Of a stretch of DNA of 64,000 nt, positions 37,459 to 48,448 are shown in pieces. A model generated the notes under the pieces. That model was given only the letters and a program-made list of their open reading frames with translations. It had not been told where the DNA came from and ran no database searches. Numbering within the stretch: the stretch's first letter is position 1; each line of letters begins with the position of its first letter. The position numbers were made by a program, and so were the translations under genes. The stretch comes from Desulfofustis limnaeus (lineage in GTDB: Bacteria > Desulfobacterota > Desulfobulbia > Desulfobulbales > Desulfocapsaceae), in the NCBI RefSeq assembly GCF_023169885.1, contig NZ_AP025516.1, positions 2,014,501-2,078,500 on the forward strand. Reading direction: 5' to 3'.

Positions 37459-39678
37459 ATGAAAACGGACATCAGCCACACCTTTGCCCTGGCCGGCAAC
37501 CCCAACGCCGGCAAGACCACCTTGTTCAACCATCTCACCGGGGCCCGTCAGCATGTGGGCAACTATCCCGGCATCACCGTCGAACGTAAAGAGGGATACG
37601 TCCTTGAAAACGGCCAGCGAATCAAACTGGTCGATCTGCCCGGCACCTACTCCTTGACCGCTTACTCGGCGGAAGAACTGGTGGCGCGTGATTTCCTGGT
37701 GAACGAAAAGCCGGGAGTCGTCATCAATATTGTCGATGCCTCCAACCTGGAGCGTAACCTCTACCTGACCGCTCAATTCCTCGAACTGGGTGTCCCCCTG
37801 GTGATTGCCTTGAACATGGTCGATGTGGCGAAGTCGCGAGGCATCACCATCAACACCGAAAAATTGTCAGAATTGCTGGGGGTACCGGTTGTTCCGATCA
37901 TCGCCCGAACGGGAATCGGGACCAAAGAACTGCTAGCAACCGCCTGTCAGGTGGCGGCCGGAGAGAACTCCTGGCAACCGTTGACCATTTCCTACGGCGA
38001 AGACCTGGACGCCACCATCATGCAGCTGGTGGCTGAGATCGAACGCCACTCCTTCCTCACCGAACGCTACCCCGCCCGTTTCACCGCGATCAAATACCTG
38101 GAGAACGACGAACAGCTCATCGTTCTGGGACGCGACGAATCACCAACCGTTGCCGCCGCCCTTGAAGCGGAAGTCAACAAGGTATCCCAGCACCTGCAGA
38201 AAACGCTCAGCGTCTTCCCCGAGGCCATCATCGCCGACCACCGCTACGGGTACCTGAAGTCGGTGTTACGCAACGGCGTCATCACCCAGACCTTCGATAG
38301 CGATCGACTCTACACTTCGGACAAGATCGACAAGGTGGTCACCAATCGTCTACTCGGTCCGATTATCATGCTGGCTGTCCTGATGGGACTGTATAAATTC
38401 ACCTTCTCCTGGAGCGAGCTGCCGGTGGTCTGGGTGGAAGGCTTCTTCGGCTGGTTGTCGGCCACACTCGAAACGCTTCTCCCCGAAGGCCCGCTGCGTT
38501 CGCTGATCATCTCAGGCATCATCGACGGGGTCGGCGGCGTGCTCGGCTTCGTACCGCTGATCCTGTTCATGTTCTTCGGCATCGCCCTGCTGGAGGACTC
38601 CGGTTACCTGGCCCGGGTCGCCTACATGATGGATCGGATCTTTCGCTCCTTCGGGCTGCACGGTTCCTCGGTCATGCCCTTCATCGTTTCCGGCGGCATC
38701 GCCGGCGGCTGCGCCGTGCCGGGCGTCATGGCCACCCGAACCCTGCGTTCGCCGAAAGAGCGCATGGCCACGCTGCTCACCGTACCCTTCATGAACTGCG
38801 GAGCGAAAGTACCGGTGCTGGCCTTGCTGATCGGGGCATTCTTCACCGAATACAAGGCGATGATGATGTTTCTCTTCACCATGCTCGCCTGGTTGGTCGC
38901 CCTCTGTGTCGCCAAATTCCTGCGCATCACCTTCCTGCGCGGCGAGGCGACGCCGTTTGTCATGGAATTGCCACCGTACCGCTATCCCACCCTGCGCGGA
39001 CTGCTCATCCATACCTGGGAGCGAACCTGGCAGTATATCAAAAAGGCGGGCACGGTCATCCTGGCCATCTCCATCCTGCTCTGGGCGATGATGACTTACC
39101 CGGGACTGCCATCTTCAGAGCAGGCCCGTTTCACCGAACAGCGCCAGACCCTGATGGCCGCCGCTGCACCCGAGGTCGTCGCCGAGTTGGCCGACGAACG
39201 GGACCATCGGTCCGAGGCAGCCGTTGAACTGGCAGAGAAACTGACGCTCATCGATCAACAGGAAGCGGCCGCCGCCCTGCGCCTGTCCCTGGCCGGCCGA
39301 ATCGGTACGGCCCTGGAGTCGCTGTCCCAATTCGCCGGATTCGACTGGCGCACAAATATTGCCCTGCTCGGCGGATTCGCCGCGAAAGAGGTGATCATCT
39401 CGACGCTGGGGACCGCCTATTCCATGGGAGAGGTGGACCCCGAGGCACCTGATTCCTTGAGTGAACGGTTGCAACGGTCGGAAAACTGGAATCGGGTGAT
39501 AGCCGTTTCGGCACTGGTCTTCATCATGTTCTACGCACCCTGCTTTGTCACGGTTGCCTGTATCGCCAAAGAGGCTTCCTGGGGGTGGGCCGTGTTCTCC
39601 ATGGCCTTCAACACCATCTTCGCTTTCACCCTGGCGGTGCTGGTCTACCAGGTCGGTATGCTGCTGCATCTGAGCTGA
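37459..39678 (+). CDS. feoB: Ferrous iron transport protein B
   Basis: 739 aa inner-membrane GTP-dependent Fe(II) transporter. The N-terminal G domain has G1 GNPNAGKTT, VGNYPGITVERKEG, G3 LVDLPGTYSL and G4 NMVD; a helical GDI-type domain follows. The membrane part holds the two Gate-type halves (GVLGFVPLILFMFFGIALLEDSGYLARVA in pieces, and VMPFIVSGGIAGGCAVPGVMATR), with Cys in GGCAVPG and FMNCGAKVPV. A soluble charged insert (about residues 555-605) sits between late helices. Last gene of the feo locus. Confidence 0.97.
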   Translation: MKTDISHTFALAGNPNAGKTTLFNHLTGARQHVGNYPGITVERKEGYVLENGQRIKLVDLPGTYSLTAYSAEELVARDFLVNEKPGVVINIVDASNLERNLYLTAQFLELGVPLVIALNMVDVAKSRGITINTEKLSELLGVPVVPIIARTGIGTKELLATACQVAAGENSWQPLTISYGEDLDATIMQLVAEIERHSFLTERYPARFTAIKYLENDEQLIVLGRDESPTVAAALEAEVNKVSQHLQKTLSVFPEAIIADHRYGYLKSVLRNGVITQTFDSDRLYTSDKIDKVVTNRLLGPIIMLAVLMGLYKFTFSWSELPVVWVEGFFGWLSATLETLLPEGPLRSLIISGIIDGVGGVLGFVPLILFMFFGIALLEDSGYLARVAYMMDRIFRSFGLHGSSVMPFIVSGGIAGGCAVPGVMATRTLRSPKERMATLLTVPFMNCGAKVPVLALLIGAFFTEYKAMMMFLFTMLAWLVALCVAKFLRITFLRGEATPFVMELPPYRYPTLRGLLIHTWERTWQYIKKAGTVILAISILLWAMMTYPGLPSSEQARFTEQRQTLMAAAAPEVVAELADERDHRSEAAVELAEKLTLIDQQEAAAALRLSLAGRIGTALESLSQFAGFDWRTNIALLGGFAAKEVIISTLGTAYSMGEVDPEAPDSLSERLQRSENWNRVIAVSALVFIMFYAPCFVTVACIAKEASWGWAVFSMAFNTIFAFTLAVLVYQVGMLLHLS

Positions 39679-39688
39679 TCCCTAAACG

Positions 39689-39837
39689 AAAAGGGAGCTT
39701 GAGAAATTCGAACTGTCGTTCACAATCGCGGCACTCACGATCATTTTCCCGCAGGCAGAGAGATGATATTCCAAGGACAAAAGGTGATCGTACAACGATG
39801 AGGTTGGGCGAAGTGGCACTTTTTCAAGGTTCCCTAC
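39689..39837 (+). repeat. Family 1 palindromic repeat, copy H, abutting the group II intron
   Basis: The left end AAAAGGGAGCTTGAGAAATTC and right end CACTTTTTCAAGGTTCCCTA match the family; the middle is diverged. It fills the space between the feoB stop and the intron 3' end. As the intron reads leftward, this repeat forms its 3' exon. Confidence 0.88.
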
Positions 39838-41723
<1,886 letters not shown>

Positions 41724-41732
41724 GAATCGGAA

Positions 41733-41756
41733 GCTGCCGGAGGTCACTCCGGCAGC
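41733..41756 (-). terminator. Hairpin at the end of the 78-aa gene; group II intron target
   Basis: GCTGCCGGAG pairs perfectly with CTCCGGCAGC around a 4-nt loop that contains the gene's TGA stop. The following TTCCGATTC is a poor T-tract; the intron begins right after it and may have cut the original tail off. Confidence 0.75.
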
Positions 41757-41980
41757 CAGGAGAAGAGCAGCAGCAGCACGATGACCGCAATCAGGGCCGA
41801 TAGCACACGCAGCACCCAGGGTGACACGCGGGTTCGGCTCCGCTCCCGGCCGAGATGGACGGCTACCATTCGCTCCAACTCATCTGCAGAAGGCTTTTGC
41901 GCGTGGCGTGACGGGGGATTGGTTGTTGCCTTCGATGGGTCTTGGCCTGCCGGCGTATGGTCTTGATCGGTGTTGTTCAT
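41744..41980 (-). CDS. Small protein with C-terminal membrane anchor, unknown function
   Basis: 78 aa from ATG 41980 ([20 protein letters not shown]). The first 40 residues are polar and probably disordered; a basic segment ([14 protein letters not shown]) precedes a single hydrophobic helix ([17 protein letters not shown]). I do not recognise a family. It is the last gene of the DUF4177/M20/YbdK group; its stop codon lies in the loop of a terminator-like hairpin. Confidence 0.6.
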   Translation of the reverse strand: MNNTDQDHTPAGQDPSKATTNPPSRHAQKPSADELERMVAVHLGRERSRTRVSPWVLRVLSALIAVIVLLLLFSWLPE

Positions 41981-42059
41981 CGCTTCATCCCTGCCTGACG
42001 GCGAGCACCCCGCAGAGGGCATTGCCCATCCTGGCACAGTGGCACCGCTGTCTTGAACC

Positions 42060-43187
42060 CTATTTCCAGAAACCGTTCTGGACGGTTCGGATGACCTCCT
42101 TGAACTGGCCGCTCTTGTGATACACCCGACGCTGCAGGTCCGCCCCGGTGCCACCGGATATGATCGAATCCAGGTGCTCAAGATAGGTCGCGGAGTGCAA
42201 CTGGTCTGCCAGCTCGCTCACTTTGCGTTTTAGCAGCATGGCCGCAAGGCGCAGATTCATGGCATGGCTGCCGAGTTTGCCGGTGGGATCGACAAATCGT
42301 CCTTCCAGCCCATATCTGGCCGCCTGCCATTTATTGGCCCGCAACAAGGTGCCGCGCAACGGTCGGGCCTCGGGACAGGAGTCCGCCAACCAGGCGACGG
42401 TGGCCTGGATCAAGGCGACGATGGCCAGAATATCGCTAAAACGGGTAGGCAGATCGCAGATCCGGATCTCCACGGTCCCGAGCGTGCCGTTGGGTCGAGC
42501 ATCCCACCACAGATCATGGATGGTCTCGATGATGCCATGTCGCCTGAGATTATCCAATTCCGCCACGAACGACCGCCAGTCGGGCAGAAAGTCGTAGATG
42601 CCGGCCATCGGCAGCACCTCGAACAGTTTGGTCCGGTACGACATGAAACCGGTATCCTTCGCCTGAAAAAAAGGAGAGGAGGTGGAAAGGGCGAGAAAGA
42701 CCGGCAGAAATGCCTGAATTTCGTTGCATACGCGGATGGCGGTATCACCGTCGGGCAGACCGATATGCACATGAAGCCCCTGCGAGATGAAACGGCGACC
42801 GATCACCTGCAACTCGTCCATGATCCGGGCGAACCTGGTGTCATCGGTCAACTCCTGGCTGGCCGCCCGGGCGAAGGGGTGGAGGCTGGCGGCGTAGAGC
42901 AGACAGCCGTTATCCGCGGCCAGTTCTTCGGCCAGCGAACAGGTCTGCAGCAGGTCGTTCTCCACATCGCGGACGTCGTGACAGATGCCGGTTTGAATCT
43001 CCAGCATCGACTTGATCAGTTCCAGAGCCAGACGAGGCCGCAGTAACAGCGGCGCCAGATTGAGCAGGTGCGGGCCAAGCGGCACCAGGGAGCAATCGTT
43101 GGCATCGATGATCTGAAATTCGATTTCCACCCCGATGGTGAAACGGGATCCCTGGTGAAAGGAGAAGAAATCTCCGGTCATGGCCAT
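42060..43187 (-). CDS. Carboxylate-amine ligase, YbdK/GCS2 type
   Basis: 375 aa of the glutamate-cysteine ligase family 2. Motifs: TIGVEIEFQIID near the N-terminus, SQGLHVHIGLPDG, MSYRTKLFEVLPMAG, GTLGTVEIRICDLPTR and NKWQAARYGL. E. coli YbdK has weak glutamate-cysteine ligase activity; the true substrate here is unknown. It lies 9 bp after the M20 amidohydrolase gene, so the two are probably one transcript; no glutathione synthetase is nearby. Confidence 0.9.
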   Translation of the reverse strand: MAMTGDFFSFHQGSRFTIGVEIEFQIIDANDCSLVPLGPHLLNLAPLLLRPRLALELIKSMLEIQTGICHDVRDVENDLLQTCSLAEELAADNGCLLYAASLHPFARAASQELTDDTRFARIMDELQVIGRRFISQGLHVHIGLPDGDTAIRVCNEIQAFLPVFLALSTSSPFFQAKDTGFMSYRTKLFEVLPMAGIYDFLPDWRSFVAELDNLRRHGIIETIHDLWWDARPNGTLGTVEIRICDLPTRFSDILAIVALIQATVAWLADSCPEARPLRGTLLRANKWQAARYGLEGRFVDPTGKLGSHAMNLRLAAMLLKRKVSELADQLHSATYLEHLDSIISGGTGADLQRRVYHKSGQFKEVIRTVQNGFWK

Positions 43188-43196
43188 CGTCTCCGC

Positions 43197-44408
43197 TTAG
43201 TGATGTAACACCTCAGGTCGGTTCAACCACAACCGGGCAACCCCTGCCAGCCAGCGGGCGCCGATTGCCAGACACCTTTCATCGAACTGGAAGGTGTCGC
43301 TGTGGGCGGGCCCGCCTCCTGCCGTCAGGGCCGCCCCGAAGCGAACCATGCACCCGGGGACCGCCTGCTGGTAAAAAGCGAAATCCTCACCACCCAGGCT
43401 CGGCAGGCCCTGCGAGATCACCGCATCGGGACCAACCACCTGGTGTGCGGCAAGACGGGCGCAGTGGGCCGCCAACGGGTCGTTGACCACAGCCGGCAGC
43501 AATTCCTCGAACTCCAGCCGGCAGTGTACCGCATACATCGTTTCCAGCCCGCGCAGAATCCGTTGCAAGCCGTCGATGGTCCTGGTCCTGGTGACGGTGT
43601 CGGTGGAGCGTATGGTACCCTGCAACACCGCCTCGTCGGCAATGACGTTATGCGCCGTTCCCGCCTGAAACCTGCCGATGGTGATCACTTCGGCCAGGCG
43701 CGGATCCACCTCGCGGGAGACCAGGGTTTGAATGGCCATGACCAGGTTGGCCGCAGCAACGATCGCGTCGCTTGCTTCGTGCGGCCGGGCGGCGTGACCA
43801 CCGCGCCCGTGGACGACAATGGAGAAAGCGTCGGCATGGGCGCAGATCAGGCCGCTATCGACGGTGATAACGCCGCTCGGGTAGCGCGTGTCAATATGCC
43901 CACAGAAAACGGCCCCGAGTCCATCCAGGATCCCTTGTCCAATCAGTTGTTCGGCGCCGTTGCCCCGTTCTTCTGCCGGCTGAAAAATGAGCCGTACCCG
44001 CCCCCCGGTCACTCCTGCCCGTTGCAGCAGGGCCGCAGCACCAAGCAGCATGGCCACATGACCGTCATGACCGCAGGCATGCATGCAGCCGGCGTGAACC
44101 GAGGCAAAAGAGACCCCGGTACGCTCCTCAATGGGCAGCGCATCCATATCGGCCCGCAGGCCGACTCCTGGCGGCTGTCCGTCCGACTCACCGATCTCGG
44201 CGACGACCCCGGTATGACCGACGGCCTGGCTGGTAACGCCGATCTCCGTCAATTTCTCTCTGATATAGGCAGCCGTCCGGTGCTCTTCATTGCTCAATTC
44301 CGGGAAGCGATGCAGATGGCGGCGGATGTGAACAATCCACTGCCCCAGGGCGTCGTCAAAACCGTCGTCGAACCTGCCACCGCTATCGTTGACTGTCTTT
44401 CTATTCAA
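43197..44408 (-). CDS. M20-family amidohydrolase
   Basis: Metal-dependent peptidase/deacylase of the hippurate hydrolase/IAA-amino acid hydrolase type. Motifs: RRHLHRFPELSNEE, GLRADMDALPIEE, HACGHDGHVAMLLGAA (metal His/Asp), FQPAEERGNGA (catalytic Glu), and HSDTFQFDE at the end. The start is uncertain: a TTG at 44408 overlapping the upstream stop gives a usual 403-aa protein; an ATG at 44492 would add 28 residues. The substrate is unknown, but pairing with an amide-forming YbdK-like enzyme suggests related N-acyl or gamma-glutamyl amides (inference). Confidence 0.9.
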   Translation of the reverse strand: MNRKTVNDSGGRFDDGFDDALGQWIVHIRRHLHRFPELSNEEHRTAAYIREKLTEIGVTSQAVGHTGVVAEIGESDGQPPGVGLRADMDALPIEERTGVSFASVHAGCMHACGHDGHVAMLLGAAALLQRAGVTGGRVRLIFQPAEERGNGAEQLIGQGILDGLGAVFCGHIDTRYPSGVITVDSGLICAHADAFSIVVHGRGGHAARPHEASDAIVAAANLVMAIQTLVSREVDPRLAEVITIGRFQAGTAHNVIADEAVLQGTIRSTDTVTRTRTIDGLQRILRGLETMYAVHCRLEFEELLPAVVNDPLAAHCARLAAHQVVGPDAVISQGLPSLGGEDFAFYQQAVPGCMVRFGAALTAGGGPAHSDTFQFDERCLAIGARWLAGVARLWLNRPEVLHH

Positions 44409-44772
44409 TTCTGATCGCCCCGATAGTGCTGGCCCCGGATTCCTGCTGCCGAGTTGCCGTCGGCGGTTCTGCCTCTTCCCCGACCTCCACATCCTCAACG
44501 GCAACCACCGTTTTTTCGCGGGGTTCCGGGATTTCTTCGCAATCTTCTTGCACCGCCTGCCGCGGCACCACCGATACCCCGCCTAGAGGTTGTTTGAAAA
44601 AAGCAATAACGCCATCCTGCGTCTCGAGGATGGACACCAGCTCCCACCCACGTCTGCCGAACTCGTTTAATTCCTGCTCGATCTCCGTTTCGTCGAGGAA
44701 GGCTCCGCCGAGCAACCCCTCTTTTTTCATGGCAAAATGAACCGTCTTATAGCTCCATCTCATCGTCCCCAT
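44401..44772 (-). CDS. DUF4177-like protein
   Basis: 123 aa. Residues 1-60 have the pattern of DUF4177 proteins (MRWSYKTVHF, EQELNEFGRRGWELVSIL). The rest is acidic and Pro/Glu rich, likely disordered. ATG 44772 has GGGAG six bases upstream. Its end overlaps the M20 gene start by 8 bp. Function unknown. Confidence 0.75.
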   Translation of the reverse strand: MGTMRWSYKTVHFAMKKEGLLGGAFLDETEIEQELNEFGRRGWELVSILETQDGVIAFFKQPLGGVSVVPRQAVQEDCEEIPEPREKTVVAVEDVEVGEEAEPPTATRQQESGASTIGAIRIE

Positions 44773-44805
44773 CCCACACTCCCTCAATGCCTCGTTGAGC
44801 CATTA

Positions 44806-44830
44806 TCAAAAAAACCGCTCGCGAGCGGTT
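44806..44830 (-). terminator. Rho-independent terminator of the MORN gene
   Basis: The perfect palindrome AACCGCTCGCGAGCGGTT (44813-44830) is followed on the minus strand by a run of T; it lies just past the MORN gene stop at 44839. Confidence 0.92.
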
Positions 44831-44838
44831 GAAAACCA

Positions 44839-46506
44839 TTAGCGAACTTCGACAAACACGTCATTCTCAAAACGGCCCCGCACCTCGGTTCCGTCCGCTC
44901 GTCGCAGATAACCGCTGCCATTGCGCCGCCCATCGCTGAACTCTCCTTCATACCGGCTGCCGTCGGCGGAACGAAGGGTCCCTTCACCATGCGGCAGATC
45001 CTTGCGGAACATCCCGCGATACTCCGATCCGTCACGGTAGACCAAGGTGCCGGGGCCGTGGAAACTCCCGGCTTGAAAACGTCCTTCATAACGGCTGCCA
45101 TCGGCAAAGCCGTAGGCTCCATCGCCGTCATAGAGATCGTTCTTGAAGCCGCCCTCATAGGTGGTTCCATCCGGATAGCGAAAAACACCGCGTCCGTGAC
45201 GCTTGCCGGCCACGAACTCACCTTCATAGCGTCGGCCGTCCCGGTAATGATAGACACCTTTTCCGGAAAAGACTCCTTTTTCCAGCTCTCCCTCATACCA
45301 GTCGCCGCCGGCATAGTCGATCCGTCCCTGGCCATGCAGCAGTCCGTCCTGGACGGTGCCGCGATACCTGCTTTCGTCCGGGTACTGGAGGTCCACCGTG
45401 CCGCTCACCGGCTGGCCGCCGTCGGCGTGGACGATGAGTCCGTCGCGCACCAGCCAGGCGGGTGCTGTTTCGGGCGATTTTTCGACAACCGGCGGGAGCG
45501 TCGCCCCCGTTTCTGTTGTCGGCGGCACCGCCTCGGGATCTCCGGCCGGCCGGGAAGCCATCGTTGCTTCTGTGGTCAACAGCCGATCCTGCTCAAAACG
45601 GCCGGACTGCACCTGCCCGTCTTTGCGGACCAGCCGTCCTTCACCGTGCCTGAGACCCTGGTGAAACTGTCCTTCGTAACGACTGCCGTCCGCCGTCTCC
45701 AGGACCCCCCACCCCTCAGGCCGATCATCGGCAAAATTGCCGACGTAACGCCAGCCGTCCGGGCCCACCAACTCACCTTCTCCCTGTTTGCGTCCATCAA
45801 CGAAAGTACCGGTATAGACCCAGCCATCGCTGGTCCGCAGCACCCCGGACCCCGCGTAAAGGTCGCCGACGAATTGCCCCTCGTAGCGGTCTCCGTTGGC
45901 CACTTCCAAAACCCCCTGCCCGTTTCTGATATCGCCGACCATCTCGCCGCGATACACCGATCCGTCCGGGTACGAGCGAATCCCGACACCGCGCGGCTTA
46001 CCATCGACAAAAGGGCCGTCGTACCAGCTGCCGTCGGCATAGACCAACCGCCCCTCACCATCGATGATATTAGTGCGAAAATCTCCTTTGTATTCCCGGC
46101 CATCAGCGAGAAACAACAGGCCTTTGCCGTGGAACCGGCCATGACTGAACTCGCCCCGGTAGTGCAACCCGGTGGCGGTTTTCAACACCCCCTGTCCGTG
46201 CATCAGCCCGTTGCGAAAGGAACCTTCGTAGGTCCGCCCGTCAACTCCTTGCAGCACCCCCTGACCATGCGGTTCCCCGCCCTGAACCGCACCTTGATAG
46301 ACGGTTCCGTCGCTGTACGTCAGGGTGCCGCTGCCGTGAATTACGCCGCCGCGGAACTGTCCCTCATAGCGACGCCCATCCTCGCTTTCGTAGACACCCA
46401 CCCCGTCGACGCAATCGCCGCTGACGCAGCCGGCAACCACGAGTCGCGGAGCCAGCAACACGCACCACAGACAGATCATCGCCCCGGACAGAAGGATTTT
46501 TTTCAT
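44839..46506 (-). CDS. MORN-repeat lipoprotein or secreted protein
   Basis: 555 aa with about 20 MORN repeats (pattern G-x-Y-x-G-x-F-x-x-G-x-x-H-G-x-G-x4-D-G, period about 23 residues) in two blocks (about residues 30-310 and 370-555) joined by a Pro/Thr/Glu-rich linker without repeats. The N-terminus has Lys-Lys, a hydrophobic stretch and VVAGC, a possible lipobox with Cys27; alternatively the C-x4-C pair (CVSGDC) belongs to the first repeat and the protein is periplasmic. MORN arrays bind membranes or proteins. ATG 46506 has AGGAGG at ideal spacing. Its own terminator follows. Confidence 0.88.
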   Translation of the reverse strand: MKKILLSGAMICLWCVLLAPRLVVAGCVSGDCVDGVGVYESEDGRRYEGQFRGGVIHGSGTLTYSDGTVYQGAVQGGEPHGQGVLQGVDGRTYEGSFRNGLMHGQGVLKTATGLHYRGEFSHGRFHGKGLLFLADGREYKGDFRTNIIDGEGRLVYADGSWYDGPFVDGKPRGVGIRSYPDGSVYRGEMVGDIRNGQGVLEVANGDRYEGQFVGDLYAGSGVLRTSDGWVYTGTFVDGRKQGEGELVGPDGWRYVGNFADDRPEGWGVLETADGSRYEGQFHQGLRHGEGRLVRKDGQVQSGRFEQDRLLTTEATMASRPAGDPEAVPPTTETGATLPPVVEKSPETAPAWLVRDGLIVHADGGQPVSGTVDLQYPDESRYRGTVQDGLLHGQGRIDYAGGDWYEGELEKGVFSGKGVYHYRDGRRYEGEFVAGKRHGRGVFRYPDGTTYEGGFKNDLYDGDGAYGFADGSRYEGRFQAGSFHGPGTLVYRDGSEYRGMFRKDLPHGEGTLRSADGSRYEGEFSDGRRNGSGYLRRADGTEVRGRFENDVFVEVR

Positions 46507-46624
46507 GACAGTCACCTCCTCTCGGTCAGCAGGATGGGCACGATTTGTCGGACACCCCGGTTATTTGCCCCTGTAGGCAACAACCATTCACGGCAGCACA
46601 TTGCCCCCGTGCCTATCCGCCCGG

Positions 46625-47617
46625 TTATCCTGCAGCGCTCCGAGCACTTCGCAAGCGGTCGATAATACGAACTAATATGAATATGACCAGCAGTGAAAAC
46701 AACAACCGGCCCCACAAGATACCACCCAGCATCCCACCAATGGCCATCATCAACAGCGTGTCCTCCACCAATCCGTGACTCAGCGACATCAGGGCCAAAG
46801 AATTGAATATTTCGCGTGAATCCATGCTGCCGGTGGTCGTTTCTCTGATAATCAAGGCCCCGCCGTAGCCGAGCCCCATGATCATCCCCACCACCGTCAC
46901 CGGCGCGGCGCGATGAGACATGCCGAACAGCGGCAGAACCGGCCGAAGCAAGCGTTCCAGCAAAGCGAGCAAGCCGATGGTTTTGAGCAGGCGCATGGCG
47001 ACCAGGATGAAAAAGATGATGACCACAATCAATCCGAGGTTGGTCACCTGCGCCACTGCCCAGGACCACAGGGTCTTGTCTCCCGCCTCGGCCTGGAAGA
47101 ACATCCGAGCCGGTTCCTGCCAGAGATGGAAGAAGCTGCAGAAGTGGTGCAGCAGTACGCCATAGGCCAGCGCCCCGAGGAGACGTATGGCGCCGACCGG
47201 CAGCAGCCCGGCTCCGGCCCGTTTGGTGATGGCCATCTCCACCGGCAGGGAGTGGGCAATCAACATCACCGAACAAAGGACTGTCACCTGGGCGCCGGTC
47301 AGCTCGAGACCGGGCGCCAGCGCCGCGTAGACCCCGACGGCGCCATACAGGCTGGTAAGGATGCCGGTGGCCCACACCAGCCCAAGGGGACCGGGCAAGC
47401 CCATGAGTTCCATGACCGGCTCGAGCATCATGCTGATGTAGATGATCAGCCCGAGTTCTTCGAGGATCTTGACGACGATGACGGCCGGAACCGTGATTTT
47501 GATCAGTTCCCCGCTGGTCTTCAGCGTATCTCTGCCCAGTTCCCGCAACAAAAGAAGCATTTGCGAACTTGCCTGCTGCACATTCACCTCGACGCTGCAC
47601 CGCCCCGGCGCCATCAT
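46625..47617 (-). CDS. Nucleoside recognition (Gate) domain membrane protein
   Basis: About 330 aa, eight or so membrane helices in two Gate-like halves. Typical segments are PLGLVWATGILTSLYGAVGVYAA (in part), SVMLIAHSLPVEMAITKRAGAG and GMIMGLGYGGALIIRE. Proteins of this family (SpmA/YjiH-like) are thought to transport small molecules, but the substrate is unknown. The ATG at 47617 overlaps the stop of the small Cys-rich gene in an ATGA; an ATG directly after is the alternative. Confidence 0.85.
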   Translation of the reverse strand: MMAPGRCSVEVNVQQASSQMLLLLRELGRDTLKTSGELIKITVPAVIVVKILEELGLIIYISMMLEPVMELMGLPGPLGLVWATGILTSLYGAVGVYAALAPGLELTGAQVTVLCSVMLIAHSLPVEMAITKRAGAGLLPVGAIRLLGALAYGVLLHHFCSFFHLWQEPARMFFQAEAGDKTLWSWAVAQVTNLGLIVVIIFFILVAMRLLKTIGLLALLERLLRPVLPLFGMSHRAAPVTVVGMIMGLGYGGALIIRETTTGSMDSREIFNSLALMSLSHGLVEDTLLMMAIGGMLGGILWGRLLFSLLVIFILVRIIDRLRSARSAAG

Positions 47618-47850
47618 TCGCGGCCGGCCGGTCCTTCTGAGGAACCGGGAGTGGCATCGCGCGGTTGAAACACTTGACACGCCATACCCGACGAGGCAAA
47701 CACCACGTGGGCCGGGTTGTGCCTGGATTTGAACCCCATGGCCCGACAGCCGTAGGGCCGGGCCGGGTCATGGGTAATGAAATAGTAACGACAGAGACGG
47801 CACACCGGCATCTGCGGCGGGGCCGACGAGTGCTTGTGCGCCGTGGTCAT
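47614..47850 (-). CDS. Small Cys-rich conserved protein, possible zinc binder
   Basis: 78 aa with CRLCRYYFITHDPARPYGC and, further on, SSGMACQVF: four Cys (C-x2-C, then two single) and conserved aromatic residues, as expected of a small metal-binding fold. I have no function for it. It is translationally coupled to the Gate-domain membrane protein. Start ATG 47850; a GTG at 47859 is possible. Confidence 0.7.
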   Translation of the reverse strand: MTTAHKHSSAPPQMPVCRLCRYYFITHDPARPYGCRAMGFKSRHNPAHVVFASSGMACQVFQPRDATPGSSEGPAGRE

Positions 47851-47932
47851 TCCCGCCACTCGGGAACTGCTGAAAACGCATTCGACATTGGCAAAGACCG
47901 CACAGCGCCCTCCCGCACCCGTTTACCCCGTT

Positions 47933-48448
47933 TCAACCCTGGCGGTCGGCATCGGCGATTCGTTTCGGATACTCGAAAAATTCGAGCACGCCGCTGCCGC
48001 TATCGAGTTCACGCCACCGGTCTGTGGCAAAGGTGATCGACACCACTCCGCAGGTCGGAATCGAGCCCAGGGCGGCACCGGACAACCACTCGGCCGCATC
48101 GCTGATGGCATCGTTGTGACCGACCACCACCAACGCCTTGATCTCGTCGTCCACATCCCTGAGAACGCTCACCAGCCCTTCTCGAGAAAAAGTATACAAG
48201 GCGTCGATCAGCACCAGATCCCGCTCGCGATATCCGATCTCCTCAGCAATGGCCCGGGCCGTTTTGCGGGCCCGTCGGGCTGGGCTGGAGATGAGCAGGT
48301 CGGGCTGCACACCGGCTGCCGCCAGCCGCTTGCCAATCAGCAGCGCATCGCGTTTCCCCCGGCCGTTGAGCGGCCGGTCGAAATCGGGCCGGCCGGCATC
48401 GGCCCAGCTGGATTTTGCATGGCGAATCAGATACAACCGCTTCATCAT
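47933..48448 (-). CDS. sixA: SixA-type phosphohistidine phosphatase
   Basis: 171-aa histidine phosphatase-superfamily protein. The catalytic motif is LIRHAKSSWAD (H10), with LLISSPARRARKTARAI and VVGHNDAISDAA (second His). E. coli SixA removes phosphate from phosphohistidine proteins. Its ATG overlaps the parA stop by 4 bp (ATGA), so it is coupled to parA and CHAD upstream. Confidence 0.9.
   Translation of the reverse strand: MMKRLYLIRHAKSSWADAGRPDFDRPLNGRGKRDALLIGKRLAAAGVQPDLLISSPARRARKTARAIAEEIGYRERDLVLIDALYTFSREGLVSVLRDVDDEIKALVVVGHNDAISDAAEWLSGAALGSIPTCGVVSITFATDRWRELDSGSGVLEFFEYPKRIADADRQG

Noticed and set aside
44989-46665. A 558-codon plus-strand frame over the MORN gene
   Set aside because: The minus-strand frame has the MORN periodicity, a ribosome site, a signal sequence and a terminator; the plus-strand frame is its antisense shadow.
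46512-47771. A 419-codon open frame on the minus strand over the Gate-domain membrane protein gene
   Set aside because: It is rich in Arg/Gly/Ala with no domain or membrane pattern, and it lies out of frame over a gene with clear membrane helices and family motifs. Long shadow frames are common at this GC content.
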